Source: Aquilaria yunnanensis (lineage: Eukaryota; Streptophyta; Magnoliopsida; Malvales; Thymelaeaceae). From it: a stretch of 64,000 nucleotides of DNA. Where the stretch lies: assembly GCA_039654915.1 (NCBI GenBank), contig CM077594.1:92704893-92768892 (forward strand). The letters are read 5' to 3'. The notes under the pieces are model-generated. The model saw only the letters and a list, made by a program, of their open reading frames with translations, was not told the DNA's origin and searched no databases. The translations under genes and the position numbers were made by a program. Positions 33,713 through 46,984 of this stretch are shown one piece after another (the stretch's first letter is position 1; the number at the start of each line of letters is the position of its first letter).

Positions 33713-34019
33713 GTCTGTAATTATTTTGTCTCACATTATAAAACACTTTGCAACTGGTCTCTTCTTGTGAGAGCTATGGATTGCCTCTTCCTTTGAGAGC
33801 ATGCACCCTTGGCTTGTCTAGGGTGTTGGTCGGTAAGTTGTCAATAAGTTGAGTGTGTTCGACAATGTCTTGACAGAGGGGCTGGAGGAATTGGAGGAGT
33901 CATGGCAGCACTTTTCCTTAATGGAACGTGAATGAGTTGTGTAGGAGGATATTGACGAGGAAGAGGGAAGCGCGGGCAACAAATGCTTTTTGGTGGGCAA
34001 CAAATGTTGAAGGTAATTT

Positions 34020-36380
34020 GGAAATTTAGGAGTTTGTTTGGTTTGATTTTGGAATTTGGGAATTTTTTAGGGTATTCATTGAATCCAAGTTTAATTTGAT
34101 CTGGAAGGGCCTCTCTAAGAGACCAAATAGTTCCATCAGTTAATAAACCAATTGGGAAATTTATGCTTTAGATTTCTGTGTAAAAAGAAAAACCAAGAAT
34201 GGGTATAATTCCTGATATAAAAATGTTATACTAGGCATTAATATAATCATAGTAATTGAAAGAAGATGGGTCAAAGGAACTGAAAATCCTTTACAACTAT
34301 AGATAGATTGACCCTAGTCAAAGGGACTTAAGACCTTATTTATTCTACATTTTGAATAAGTAATTTTAGAAGGATCTTTTTCATCATAAATATGAGTCAG
34401 ATCAATTGATTATGTATCAACTAAAATCTATTCATAAAATTTTCTTGTTTTCAAAGAATGTTATGAGATGAACATAAATCCTTTGGGAAAAATATTTTGA
34501 ATCAATGAATCAAAATTATTTTGAATTTCTAGATTTTGATTTCCAGAAAATTCTTGCTCATAAAGCAGTACTGGGAGCTTTTGATTATTTGTAGAATGCA
34601 TAGGTTTAGACTTTTGATCTTGAGATGTGATCATTTGTCTTTTGACAAAGCTAATTATGAGTCATTCTTAACTACACTACGATAATTTGAGGGATATATT
34701 TTTTATTTTAGAGTTTCAGGGGATAAAATAGCAAAGGACTTTTTAGTCACTTTCTTTTGGTGAGGAGATGACGGTTTAGAAATCATGATTTAGAGTAGGC
34801 TTTCTTAGTCTTTCCCTGCAAAAATTCACTAGATAAAAAATTAGGGAAATTATTTGACATTCCTTTGATATGTTCAATCTTGAAATCAAAATTACTCAAT
34901 AAGGCTTGCCATCTGGCAAAAATTTGTTTTGAAATTAAATTTTTAACGTCCTTTTCTAAAATCTCTTTAGCATATTTATAATCAACTCAAAGAAGGAATT
35001 TCTTTAAATATAAATCAACTTCAAATTTTAAAATACATAAAACAATTGAAAATATCTCTTTTTTGATAGCACCATAATTACTTTGAGCATCATTCCAAAA
35101 TCCTGAATGGAATCTAACTAGACTTATTTAATTTGATCTGGAAGTCTTTGTTTTAAAATTCTACCATAACCTATATTTGACGCGTCTATCTCTACTATGA
35201 GGAAGACGTCTGGATGAGGAAGACTTAGGCAAGGGAGACTTTTAATTTTTTTCTTTAATTATTTTAACACGGAGTATGTTCTTCTAACCACGCTAAGGGT
35301 TTCTTTTTTAGTTTTTGATAAAGGGGTCTGCTAATGATTTTAACATCCTTAAAGAAATCTGACACATAATTTAAACATCCTAAAAATCTTTGAAGTTGAT
35401 TTTTATCTTTAATTTCGTCTGAAAAATTTGTTGTAAATTCTAATTATTTGGAAATTGGTGTGATCATTCCTTGATTGATTTCATGACCAACAAATCATAT
35501 CTTTGTTTAAAATAACTTCATTTTGGCTTAAGATACAAGTAGGCCATTTTACTTAATTAAATTATAAAATTTTTCTAAATGATAAAAATGTTGTTTTATT
35601 GAATCTAAGAAAATAAGTACATCATCTATATAAACTATAGAAAAAAATTTAATTGGAGATAATATATCATTCATTATGCTTTGGAATTCATGCTGAGCAT
35701 TTTTTAATCCAAATGACATTACTTTCCATTCATAATATCCAAATGGAACGTTAAATCCTGCTTTATACCTATCTTTTTTGTTAATTTGTATTGCCAAAAT
35801 CCTGATTTCGTATCAGATTTTGAAAATAATTTTGCACTATGGAGTTTCTTTAATGAATGTCTCTTATTGGGAATAGGATACCTAATGCATTCTAATACTT
35901 TATTTAAAGGTTGATAATTTATTACTAATCTTGGGGCACCTCTTTCTATTTTTGTGGCATTTATGACATAAAATGCAGAGCAAGACCAAGGAGATTCTAA
36001 CTTTTGAATCAATCTTTTAGATTCTAATTCTGAAATTTCTTTAATACACAACTTTTCTAATTCTTCATTCATGTGAATTATTCCTTCTTGTATGCAATTT
36101 TGATCAGCTCCAGTATCTACTAAAGTTATTACCTTCATGTGTTATTCATCATTAATTGTTAGATCTATAGAAATATAACATTTATGATAATGAATTTTTG
36201 AAATTATATTAATAAATTCGTTATGTTCTTTAGATTCTTGAGTTGGCTCTTGAATTATTATTCCTTTATTTTTTTTGTTCCTTTATAGTTTTATTTTCTT
36301 CTGCAAGAATCTGCTGAACTTCTAATTCTAAAACCTTCTGTTTAATCTTCTTATTTTCTTCCTTCAACTAATTAATTAAT
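34020..36380 (-). pseudogene. Endogenous pararetrovirus (Caulimoviridae) relic: protease, RT, RNase H
   Basis: The minus strand from about 36380 reads a Lys/Glu-rich coiled-coil-like stretch, then a retropepsin motif LVDTGADQNC (near 36125-36095). Next comes a reverse transcriptase with PRLVINYQPLNK, SKSDTKSGF and the active site YIDDVLIF (near 35630), and then FLGCLNYVSDF of the RT-RNase H connection (near 35370). The motifs fit caulimovirid polyproteins better than Ty3/gypsy, and no integrase or LTR is present. Multiple stops and frameshifts, plus missing coat and movement regions, show it is an inert fossil. The 34020-34900 part is too decayed to assign; 35250-36140 is the solid core. Confidence 0.75.
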
Positions 36381-36384
36381 TGAT

Positions 36385-36650
36385 AAGCCTAGTAATATAT
36401 TATTATTATTATTATTATTATAAAAACTCATAAAAGTTTAGCCCATAAAAGCCCCGCTCAACCCTAACCTAACTGATATAAGAGCATCATCTCTCAGCCC
36501 TAACCCCCTCTCCCCTAAGCTACTGCCTCCTCACTTCTCCCTCTCATCTCTCCTCTCGTCTATCGTCTCTCAACTTAGCCGTTCTACCGTTCACCTTGCT
36601 AGATGATTTTGCCGTTCCACCGTTTGGCCTTCTCCACCTTACGATTCACC
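36385..36650. repeat. Dispersed repeat with telo-box and TATA-like motifs, copy 1
   Basis: Matches 59320-59640 over about 260 bp: an ATT microsatellite, AACTCATAAAAG, GCTCAACCCTAACCTAA, TGATATAAGAG, CATCTCTCAGCCCTAACC and CTCACTTC..CCTCTCATCTCTCC. The order AACCCTAA box, TATA-like, then pyrimidine start resembles promoters of plant translation-related genes. It ends where the LINE copy begins. Confidence 0.6.
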
Positions 36651-37680
36651 AAGGTTTGGAAACAAATATGGAGTATCCTAACACCAAACAAGACAAAAAA
36701 AACCTCTTATGACGGATTGCTCAAGATTGCCTTCCAACTCATTAGAATCTAGCTACTTGTAGGGTGTTGGAGGATACTCAGTGTCCGTTGTGTCATAATG
36801 GTTGTGAGACCACTGTGCATGTGATGCAAGACTGTCGAGTAGCTCACCAACTTTGGTTTGTGCATGGGCAAAGAAGCATTTGTACATTAAGAGGTCAACT
36901 CCACCTAACTGGTTCGCTCAGGTCTTGGTAAGCAGCATATAAGAGAAGTGGGTTCAAATGGGGGTGATAGTGGAGATGTTGTGGGCGAATCGGAATGGGG
37001 TGGTGTTTGGGAAGCCTCGGATGGTACTGACGGCAATAAGCTAGAAAATACACAAGTTGGTAAATGATTTTGAGCTGCAAAGCCTCCTGTCAGTGCTGGC
37101 TAAGATCACTCACCGATGGAGGAGACCTGCCCGAGGGGTCTATAAAATTAATACTGATGCAGCAATGGCTCAATGTGGAATACCAGGTGTAGGGGCGGTG
37201 ATTTGAGACCATGATGGGCAAGTGTTGGTAGCTCTTGCTGCTCCAACCTTTGGAATCTCAGACCCGTTCTTCAGGGAGTGCCTTGTTGCGCTTGAAGGGT
37301 TAAATCTTGCTGCATTGTTGCACTTAGATAGTGTTGTTCTTGAATCAGATGCGTGGCAGGTGGTCCAATCAATTGTCTCTGATGCTCATGGCCAGTCAGA
37401 GGCTCCTACATGCACAAATGCTATTCGGGGGGGCGCTGCAAAGATTTTGAGCTTGGCAGGTAGTGCATGTGGGTCTAGAAAGCCAATGGGGTTGCACCGC
37501 TTGGACATACTATGGTGAAGGAGAGCCTATCGCTGAACACTCGCTCTATATGGCATATGGAGCGAGCAAGTTTTCTTGAGGCTTTAGTCCATTTAGATAA
37601 CTCTAGTACATGCTAATTGGTTTTCCAATGAGTGGCTTTCCATAAAAAAATAAATAAGTAAATAAATAAATAAAATAAAA
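36651..37680 (+). mobile_element. LINE 3' end (copy A): zf-RVT and RNase H-like
   Basis: The plus strand reads CPLCHNGCETTVHVMQDC near 36785, a zf-RVT motif. An RNase H-like domain follows from 37135: YKINTDAA, GVGAVI then FFRECLVALEGLNLA and VVLESDAWQVVQSI. The end reads FLEALVHLDNSSTC and an A-rich tail (37646-37681). Stops and frame changes interrupt it. It is the LINE part of the repeated A/B/C segment. Confidence 0.85.
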
Positions 37681-38138
37681 CATTTCGCAACTTTGCCTGT
37701 AAACCACAAATTGAACCCCTTCCCTCGCTTTGGCGAATTGGCAATCATTCGTATGAACCTATTTAAAAAAAAAAAAAAAAGAACCAGGCAATCAAAATTT
37801 AAACGCCCAAACAAATACCAAATTTGATTTTCATCACATGCCACTGCGGGGGCAATAACCTTTTCATAGTAAGTTCCAAATATAGGGCAGTGAAAGCGTA
37901 CAAGGCATCACGGATTTGCTCATTAGCGATTTAGATTTTTCCAGCCAAAAGTTTCCTCGACCCAAGCAACCAAATTCTTTAGGACAGCACTATCCCGCTA
38001 GAACACCCAATAGAGTTTATTCAATTTATTAAACAAGAAATGGGAAACCCTTTACTTTCTAGCAGCATTTCATGTGCATGCAGGTTTCAACCACTTAAAC
38101 ATACAACCCAAGATACATCACTTACAGTCCCAACACCA

Positions 38139-38240
38139 TTAGCGAGCATTCTTTTTCCGGGCTAGCTCCCGAGCCATCTCCCGCAATTCCTCTGGTGATG
38201 GAGGCCTCAGAGCTTCTGGAGGATATACTATATAGGAGCG
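38139..38240 (-). CDS. PET100-like exon 2 (copy A)
   Basis: Reads RSYIVYPPEALRPPSPEELR, then EMARELARKKNAR and TAA. The acceptor AG is at 38242-38241. The frame is continuous with exon 1. The two other copies have lost one base in this exon and carry a stop. Confidence 0.85.
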   Translation of the reverse strand, partial: RSYIVYPPEALRPPSPEELREMARELARKKNAR

Positions 38241-40797
38241 CTTCATACCAAAACAAGAACAATATGTTTAGCCACAAAACAACCAATTAAAATACAAATT
38301 TTGAAATAAATGATATCAATCAATCAATTAACCAATCAACTTAAAGCCTCAACCACCACTAGTTGGGGCCAGCCATATGACTTCAATTCCTTCACTTCGC
38401 TCACTTGGAGAACGACTCTCCCATCTAAAAAAGTGAAGTCTTTTTAAAGTATCTGTACCCGAGACCAAATCTTACTCTTATTTTCCAGTCCCATATATCT
38501 AGCTTATCAATCCCATGCGCCAGTTCATCTATTGATCAAAGTATTATTGCCAAATCAGACCTTGAGTTTGTGTTCAATTTACTTTTAACTTGTCCCTTAA
38601 TTTATATTTCTAATTCTATCTTTGAATGCATTATGGTATTTCCGAGTCAACATGGGCACATATTATCAAACATACAAGAACACCATTTACACATTTTTTC
38701 CTATCTTGCTTTCATTCAGTGAAGGACATCTTATTGAAGATTCCCTTCCCTATGGATAACAAGAACCAAATATTTAAAAGACTCACTTTGAGAATGTTCT
38801 TAGCCCGTTTAGCCATCATGCATAACGTCACCAACATTACTCTTTACATTACTGTATTAACATTCCAAGTACTCATTCTCATAACTACTTACTTTAAAAC
38901 TTCTAGATTATAAGGAATTTCTAATCTTTCAAACTTAGAATTTTACCCTCTTACTTTTGTCAATTAGAACCACACTGCCCATTACCCATAAATAGCCTAC
39001 AGCATACAGCTTACGCCGGAACATCCTAGTAAGAACATCTATCAATAAAATAAAAGAGTAAAGGCTTAAAACAAGCTTGGCAAAAACCTATAAAGTTAGG
39101 GAATTGAATTTGTAGCCTATGAAACTCCTAAAATCATAAACCACCAGCTCAAAAAGGTCCCTATTACCACCAAAGTATCTGATGGAACTTTTTTTTTCCC
39201 CAACACCCACCAAATACTAGGTGGCAGTTTTGCTAGTTAAAGTAAGTATTCGCAGCCAAGAAATAGTAGGCTAATGTAAACTCTAGCATTGCATTGCATT
39301 CTTCATTTCCCTGTGAAATATTGATTTTACAAAGTCACGTTAATTACCATATGCCTCATCCTGAAGGCACTGTAAAATCTAGATGTTACAACCAGTTTTT
39401 TAAATGTAATTTATCATCAAACTGCACAAACCATGAAATTACTGAACTGTGAATGACACTTACTAAGGCAAGAAAAATTGGCTAAAGGATATAATGTATC
39501 AATTTCAGGTGAAGCTGTCCGGCCACAGAAATATCTAGAAATAAAAGAAGGCTGACAGAGGCTTCCTTGAAGCATCTTGTGTGCACAAGATCTTTTATTT
39601 AGTCGTTGGCTTTAAGGTGAAAAGCAACTCAAACTAGATTTTCTCAAGAAAAATTTGACAGGCTAATTACTGACTAAAAATGTCATTACCCGGAAACTCT
39701 GCATATTGGATTCCATACCGAACACCAGTCACAAAGTAAAACAAGGTCTACTTCCTTTCGACATCCCAATGACAACAGTCCTCAAAGGATTGCATAATGA
39801 AGTAGCAAAGAAGTACTCAAACAATCTGCAGTGCTATTTAGTCAACACTTTCAGCTTCCATTTATGAATTTTAAAACACAGACCACCACCTTTTTAGATT
39901 TTACTTAGGGTGTGTTCGCCCATGCCAATGTGTTTGTGTGATGCAAAAATTAGGTTAACGAGCTATGCTTGAAAGGCTACATTTCTGTTGTCTAGAAAAG
40001 GGTAAAAAGTAAGCTAATAGACGTAAATCGAAAAGCATGCATCATAATTAGATATCTGAAATAAAAATCCGAATTACTTGTTGGAGGCAATATCCTATTG
40101 GTCAGATTATGACCAGGTAGACGTTCTCAAGCGTCATAAGTTTATCTTAAAGCCACCACAGAGACTATGAAATGCATTAATCCAAAACAAGAGAAATAGT
40201 GAGTACTATCACTGCCATCTACAGCTAATGCATACTAATCTTTCCCCTTCTGGAAGTTCAGTCATGCAATATCAACTGATCCCATGGTTTGACTACAATG
40301 GAAAAAAAAACTGCAATATAAAATCTAACAGAAAACATGATTTTATCAACAAAAAAAAAATCATTCCGAAGCACCCAACCAACCAAACTAATTGCAGAAA
40401 CCCTACCGATTAAATGAAATTGTATTAAGCATGCCATATCACCAACTTTTCACAATTAGATGGATAAGCAACAGAAAGTAACAAATGAAACGAAATTCTA
40501 ATTCCAATTGCATCGCAAGACTTGCCGTTCTTAATAGAAAATCGCTAAAACTCACTTAACTGCAGCTAAAGATCGAACAATTGACGAGCTCAAAAACTGC
40601 AGCTAAAGATCTAATAGAGTCAGCGATGTAAAATTCAAAGGCAAATGAGATAGAGAAGGGGAGCGTACGTTTCCCATGAATTTCTGGAGGTTCTTGGTGT
40701 TATTGGCGAAGGCATACATGAGAACGATGGGAACAGTGACGTAGATGCCAAACTTGGCGATCTCAAGAACTCCCTTGGATGTACCCAGAGAAGACAT
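38139..40797 (-). CDS. PET100-like protein gene, two exons, 76 aa (copy A, intact)
   Basis: Exon 1 (40797-40669, 129 bp) encodes MSSLGTSKGVLEIAKFGIYV and continues to FMGN. Exon 2 (38240-38139, 102 bp) encodes RSYIVYPPEALRPPSPEELR to the stop. The 2,428-bp intron starts GT (40668) and ends AG (38241). Joining gives a 76-residue protein with one N-terminal membrane segment (about 15-30), a YPPE motif and a charged helical tail. This matches the small plant protein usually annotated as a PET100 homologue, thought to help assemble cytochrome c oxidase in the mitochondrial inner membrane; I am less sure of that role than of the gene itself. Two decayed copies lie at 42717-45101 and 48457-51348. 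Confidence 0.8.
40669..40797 (-). CDS. PET100-like exon 1 (copy A)
   Basis: Forty-three codons from ATG to GGA AAC, followed by the donor GTACGC. It includes the single predicted membrane segment YVTVPIVLMYAF. The leader homologous to the other copies extends only to about 40930. The promoter beyond that is not shared. Confidence 0.85.
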
Positions 40798-40934
40798 TTT
40801 TCCTTTCCCAGAAAATCAGACGAGCTGGGAAGCGAAGTTCGCAAAACCCTTTCGACTTCGAATCGAGAAGCGAAAGCTGGCACCTGGCAAATGACAGAGT
40901 AAAAGGAGACGAAACGCTAGGCTCAGAAGTTGAA

Positions 40935-41741
40935 CACGTTTAAAACTAGCTTAAAATGATCCACCTTAAAAATGATTCACTTATCAACATTTTCTTACAA
41001 AATATTTAATTAACAAAATTTACAAAATACTTATTTAACAAAATTTACAATTTTTCTGTCAATTCATGACCTAATCAGTAATCTAACTAAATCTAATATT
41101 GACACAACAAATGATCAAAAAAAAATAATATACCCAACGTTACCTGCTTCGATTCAACCTTGGTGGGGAGGGGCTGGCTACGATTTGTGCGAGAGAGCCA
41201 AGAGAAAGAGGGACGAGACTTGCCGGAGAAGTGAGGACTTGAGGCCGAGAGTGCCGGAGACGAACTGACGCGATGCTGGAGACGAAGTGATGAGACCGGA
41301 GCCAGACGAGACGCAACGGGCCGCCGAGCGAGGCGACGCCGCGAGAGAGCTGAAGAACGGTCAAGGGCAGTTGCAGCCGCAGCAGCGCGCAGGGGAGGGC
41401 TGTTTCTGGTCTGGCGCGTCGCGTGTGTGTAAGTGAGTGGTGTAGTACTAGACAGTCTATTCGGTTTTGGGTTTTGGACAAAGGCCCAGTAAGAAATTAG
41501 TTTAGTTAACCCAATTAGTGACCCAGCCCACGAAAAAATGAAAATTTGAAGGAAATATGAATTCGGTAACCGAATTAATTGAAGGCCCCAACCAAAACCA
41601 AGCTGAAACCGAACAATACATATTTCGGTTTTCTCTAAAACCAAACAAAAAAAACAATTTGGCCAAACTGAATTTTTAAAATTTTTCGATTTCTCAATTT
41701 TTTTGATTTTATCTGAATAATGGTCACCCATATTTACCTCT
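40935..41741. other. Sequence between segments A and B, hAT-like or other repeat, no gene
   Basis: 40935-41100 is AT-rich without features. 41140-41430 is GC-rich, with frames open by composition. 41460-41740 carries several TTCGGTTTxGG-like motifs and ends with CCATATTTACCTCTA, resembling a hAT-type terminus. No opposite terminus or duplication was found. Long frames here look like chance. Confidence 0.4.
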
Positions 41742-42716
41742 AGCTCATAGAGCAGCTAAAGTCTATAAATTATATTTTTGACTTGATAACTTTGTTCATG
41801 TAACACAGTTTTATTATTTATTTACTTCATTTTCTCAATATTAGACTAATGAAGATTTTTACATAATAAAACCCATCTAGTGTGATGAGTTTAATACCCG
41901 AGGGTTCATAATTTTTACAGGTAAAAGATTAATTAGCCTAACTAATGCAAATAACACAAGCTGTATATTGGGTACAACTTTCCAAATGATAATTATCTCT
42001 ATTTACGGCTAAAAAACAATGAAATGAATAAACCACGAAAACGTGAAACAAAAAAGCTGATTGCTTCTAAGGAAATACAAAAGACTTAGAAAAAAAAAAT
42101 TATGAAGAACCAAGGTAGGCCTAACCCAGTAACCCTCCCAAAAACTATCAAATTTTTTTTTTCTTAAATGATTCGTTGGCCTTCTAGAAAATATAACGAG
42201 ATCGATGATTGATCATCACTAAAATTTTATTTTAGCAAACACGAGGTTTATTTTTTGCCCAAAAATTTTAAGCCCATAACTATTAACTTAAGGCACGGCC
42301 TAAAATAATTGGCACAATTCAATGAATAGTAAGATACTTATCTTTAGAAATATAGTGTATTTTTTTTTATGTGCACTTGCAGTAACTCAAGAGTTAAGAG
42401 TCAAGACTCGAGTAATCAGCTCAAGAATGGTGGCTTTAGCTTAATTTTATAGGCCCAAACATTAGTCAAGACTAATCTTAGGGCTTTGGCCCAAAGGTTG
42501 AGGATGTCTCTCGTCAACTTGAGCCTATATTCCTAGCTCAGGATTGTTGACATGACTTGTTTCGTTAAATCCTAAGCTTGCTCAACTTCTAAGACTAGTG
42601 TTTCATCTCCTTTTACTCTGTCACTTGCCAGGTGCCAACTTTTGCTCCTTAATTCAAAGTCAAAAAGGTTTTGTAAACATTGGTTCCCGCTCATATGATT
42701 TTCTTGGAAAGGGAAA

Positions 42717-45101
42717 ATGTCTTCTTTAGGCTTAATGCAGAGCGAAGCCTCTTATATTATTTCATTCTAGTTTATTGCTTCGTATTCTAAGTTACCTTGT
42801 TAAATGGTTTGAGAGCCAGATGTGCATTTATGTTCCATTATCTTTGTCGTATTTGTTCGAAAGCATGACTGAACTTCTGAAAGAGAAAAGATTAGTATGC
42901 ATTAGTTGTAGATGGTAGTGATAGTACTCACTATTTCTCTTGTTTTGGATTAATGCATTTCATAGTCTTTGTGGAGGCTTTAAGATAAACTTATCACGCT
43001 TGAGAAAGTCCACTTGATCCCAATCCGACCAATAGGATAGTGCCTCCAACAAGTAATTCTGATTTTTATTTCAGATATTTAATTGTGTGCATGTTTTTTT
43101 ATTTACTTCTATTAGCTTACTTTTTACCCTTTTCTAGACAACAAAAATGTAGCCTTTCAAGCATAGCATATTAAATGCCTAATTTTTGCATCACACAAAC
43201 ACATTGGCATGAGCGAAGACACCCTAAGTAAAATCTAAAAAGGTGGTGGTCTATGTTTTAAAATTCATAAATGGAAGTTGAAAGTGTTGATTAAATAGCA
43301 CTACAGATTGTCTAAATACTTATTTGGTACTTCATTATGCAATCTTTTGAGGACTGTTGTCATTGGGATGTCAAAAATAAGTAGACCTGGTTTTTCTCTA
43401 TGACTGGTGTTTGGTATAGAATCCAGTACACAAAGTTTCCAAATAATGGCATTTTTAGCTAGCAATTAGCTTGTCAAATTTTTCTTGAAAAAATCTAGTT
43501 TGAGTTGTTTTTCACCTTAAAGCCAATGACTAAATAAAAGATCTTGTGCACACAAGATGCTTTAAGGTAGCCTCTATCAACCTCTTTTTATTTCTAGATA
43601 TGTCTGTGGTCAGACAGCTTCACTTGAAATTGATACATTATATCCTTTAGCAAATTTTCTTCCCTTATTAAATGTCATTCACAGTTTAGTAATTTCACAA
43701 TTTGTGGAATTTGATGATAAATTACATTTAAAAAATTGGTTATAACATCTAGATTTTACAGTGCCTTCAGGATGAGGCATATGATAATTAATATGACCTT
43801 GAAAAGTCAATATTTCACAAAAAAATGAACAATGCAATGTAATGCTAGAGTTTACATTAGCCTACTATTTCTTGGCCGTGAATACTTACTTTAACTAGCA
43901 AGACTGCCACCTAGTATTTGGTGGGTGTTGAGGAAAAAAACAGTTCCATCAGATATTTTAGTGGTAAATAGGGACATTTTTAAGCCGGTGGTTCCTGATT
44001 TTAGAAATTTCATAGGCTACAAACTCAATTCCTTAATTTTATTGGTTTTTTCCAAGCTTTTTTTAAACATTTACTCTTTTATTTTATTGATAAATGTTCA
44101 TACAAGAATGTTCCGGCTTAAGTCATATGCTGTAGGCTATTTATGGGTAATGGGCAGTGTGGTTCTAATTGACAAAACTAACAGGGTAAAATTCTATCAT
44201 TGGAATATTGGAAATTTTTTATAATCTAGAAGTTTTAAAGCAAGTAGTTATGAGAACGAGTTCATTGAATGTTAATATGGCAATGTAAAGAGTAATGTTG
44301 GTGACGTTGTGCATAATGGCTAAATGGGCTAAGAACATTTTCAAAGTGGGTCTTTTAAATATTTGGGTTTCATTATCCATAGGGAATGGAATCTTCAATA
44401 AGATGTCAATCATTGAATGAAAGCAAGATAGGAAAAGATGGGTACAGTTGTGTTCTTGTATGTTTGATAAATTGTGCCCATGTTAACTCGGAAATACCAT
44501 AAGGCAACCATGGGAGCTTCCCTCTTTTACAGTATTGGGTGCTATCATGAAGAAACATTTAAACAACATGAATATATAAGAAATAAGAATCTTGTGTTGG
44601 ATAAGTGAAATGCATTAAAAGATAGAATTAGAAATATAAATTAAGGGACAAGTTAAAAGTAAATTGATCATAAACTCAAGGTCTGATTTGGCAGTAATAC
44701 GTTGATCAATGATTGAACTGGTGCATGAGATTGATACGCTAGATATATGGGACTGGAAGATAAAAGTAAGATTTGGTTTTGGGTACAAACACTTTAAAAA
44801 GACTTCGTTCTTTTAGACAGGAGAATCGTGCTCCAAGTGAGCAAAGTGAAGGAATAGAAGCCATATGGCTAGCCCCAACTAGTGGTGGCTGAGGCTTTAA
44901 GTTGGTTGGTTATTTGATTGATTGATATTGTTTATTTCAAAATTTATATTTTAATTGGTTGTTTTATGGCTAAACATATTGTTCTTGTTTTGGTATAAAG
45001 CGCCCCTATATAGTATATCCTCCAGAAGCATCGAGGCCTCCATCATCAAAAGAATTGCAGAGATGGCTTAGGAGCTAGCCCAAAAAAACAATGCTCACTA
45101 A
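42717..45101 (+). pseudogene. PET100-like pseudogene (copy B)
   Basis: Only 14 bases of exon 1 remain (42717-42730, ATGTCTTCTTTAGG). A deletion of about 520 bp relative to copy C joins them to intron sequence (CTTAATGCAGAGC). Exon 2 (45001-45101) follows a good AG acceptor but is 101 bp instead of 102. One base is missing near the ELRE codons, and a CGG codon has become TAG. It cannot make the protein. Confidence 0.9.
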
Positions 45102-45545
45102 TGGTGTTTGGACTGTAAGTGCTGTATTTTGGGTTGTATATTTAAATGGTTAAAACTTGCATGCACATGAAATGCTGCTAGAAAGTGGGGGTTTCCCTTT
45201 TCTTGTTTAATAAATTGAACAAACTCCATTGGGTGTTCTAGTGAGATAATGCTATCCTAAAGAATTTGGTTGCTTTCATCGAGGAAACTGTTAGCTCACA
45301 ATATCTAAATTGCTAAGGAGCAGATCCGTAATGCCTTGTACACTTCCACTGCCTGATATTTGGAACTTACTATGGAAAGGTTATTGCCCCTATAGTGGCA
45401 TGCGATGAAAATAAAATCTGGTATTTGTTTGGGCATTTAAATTTTGACTGCTTGTTCTTATTTTTATTTTTAAATTGGCTCATACGAATGATTGCCAATT
45501 TGCCAAAGCAAGAAAAATGGTTAAATTTGTGGTTTACAGGCAAAG

Positions 45546-46975
45546 TTTTATTTTATTTTATTTTATTTTAATGGAAAACCTCTCATTGAAATACTAATTA
45601 ACATGTACAAAAGTTATCTAAATGGACTACAGCCTCAAGAAAACTTAGGAGCTCCATATGTCATATAGAGTGAGTGTTTAGCGATATGCTCTCCTTCGCC
45701 ATAGTATGCGCAGTCAGCGCAACCCCATTGGCTTCTAGACCCACATGCCCTACCTGCCAAGCTCGAAAACCTTGTAGCTCCCCCCGAATAGCACTAATGC
45801 ATGCAAAAGCTTCTGACAGGCCATGAGCATCAAAGACAATTGATTGGACCACCTGCATGCATCTGATTTAAGAACAATACTATCCGAGTGCAATGATGCC
45901 ACGAGCTTTAATTCTTTAAACTTAGCAAGGCATTCCCTGAAGAACGGGTTTGAGATTCCAAAGGCTGGAGCAGCACAGGCTACCAACACTTACCTATCAT
46001 GGTCTCAAATCACAGCCCCCAAACCCAGTCTTCCGCATTGGGGTACTGCTACATCAATATTAATTTTATATACCCTTCAGGTAGGTCCTCTCCAACGGTG
46101 AGTGATCTTACCCGACAGTGACAATAGGCTTTACAACTCAAAATCATACAACAGCTTGTGTATTCTCTAGCTCATTGCCGTCAACGCCATCTAAGGCTTC
46201 CTGAACATTACCCCATTCCGATTCGCCTACAACACCTCCACTACTGCCCCCATTTAAACCATTTTCTCTTTTGTGCTACTTACCGAGACCTTAGCGAACT
46301 ATTCAAGCAACGTTGACCTCCTCAATGTACAAATGCTTCCTGGCCCATGCCCAAACCAACACTGGCGAGCTACTCGACAGTCTCGCATTACATGCACAAT
46401 GGTCTCATAACTATTCCGGCACAACGGACATTGAGTAGCTAGATTCTGATGAGTTGGAAAGCAATCTTGAGCAATCTACCATAAGAGGTTCTTTCACTTG
46501 TTTGGTGTTAGAATACTCCATATTTGTTTCCAAACTTTCTTTTCCATGTCCGATACGCCTTGTCCTACCGTTAACTATTTGTAGGTAGATAACCACTACA
46601 AATAGAATACTCCCTATTAAAATTATAGTACCAAATTAGTTGGTCCTTCCCCTCTAAGTTCAACAAAGGAATACACTACACTTGCCTCACATCCTCCTCA
46701 ATAAAATAATTTCACAAAGCTTCCAGCCTCCAACACATACGCTAAAAGTTGATAAACGCACTAACCGAAAGGCAATCAATAGAAGGAACAAAATATGTTG
46801 CTTTAAAATTCGGGGCATTCCGGATTTAGGGATCCTCCATCCCGTTGATTCTTAACCCATCCCCAATTTTCCACCTTACACCAAGGTTCAAAAGATCATG
46901 CCCTTAGACGAGGCTCTGTCATGTAAGGGATGAGTTTTTAGGTACTTAAGCCAAAAGGAATCCAGATTTGGATTG
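45546..46975 (-). mobile_element. LINE 3' end (copy B)
   Basis: On the minus strand a linker resembling VGNG...VW lies near 46870-46800. Then come CPLCRNSYETIVHVMRDC (zf-RVT, near 46430), YKINIDVA and FFRECLAKFKELKLV (RNase H-like), and an A-rich tail (45546-45571). It is longer at its 5' side than copies A and C. Frames are broken. Confidence 0.85.
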
Positions 46976-46984
46976 CTCGAGGCA

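Larger units (their letters stand above)
41742..46975 (-). repeat. Segment B: inverted copy of the LINE plus PET100-like locus
   Basis: The reverse complement of this block follows segments A (36651-40930) and C (46985-52760) in order: LINE 3' end, 460-bp spacer, exon 2, intron, exon 1, leader. Homology with C continues about 1 kb past the leader (GTCAAGACTAATCTTAGGGC to CATAGAGCAGC), where A has different sequence. B and C face head to head around 46980. Confidence 0.9.

Noticed and set aside
41093..41731. A 212-codon open frame on the minus strand with Arg/Ser/Pro-rich sequence
   Set aside because: The frame crosses a GC-rich stretch where both strands are open, shows no domain, and ends in repeat-like sequence with hAT-type motifs. 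It is probably chance.
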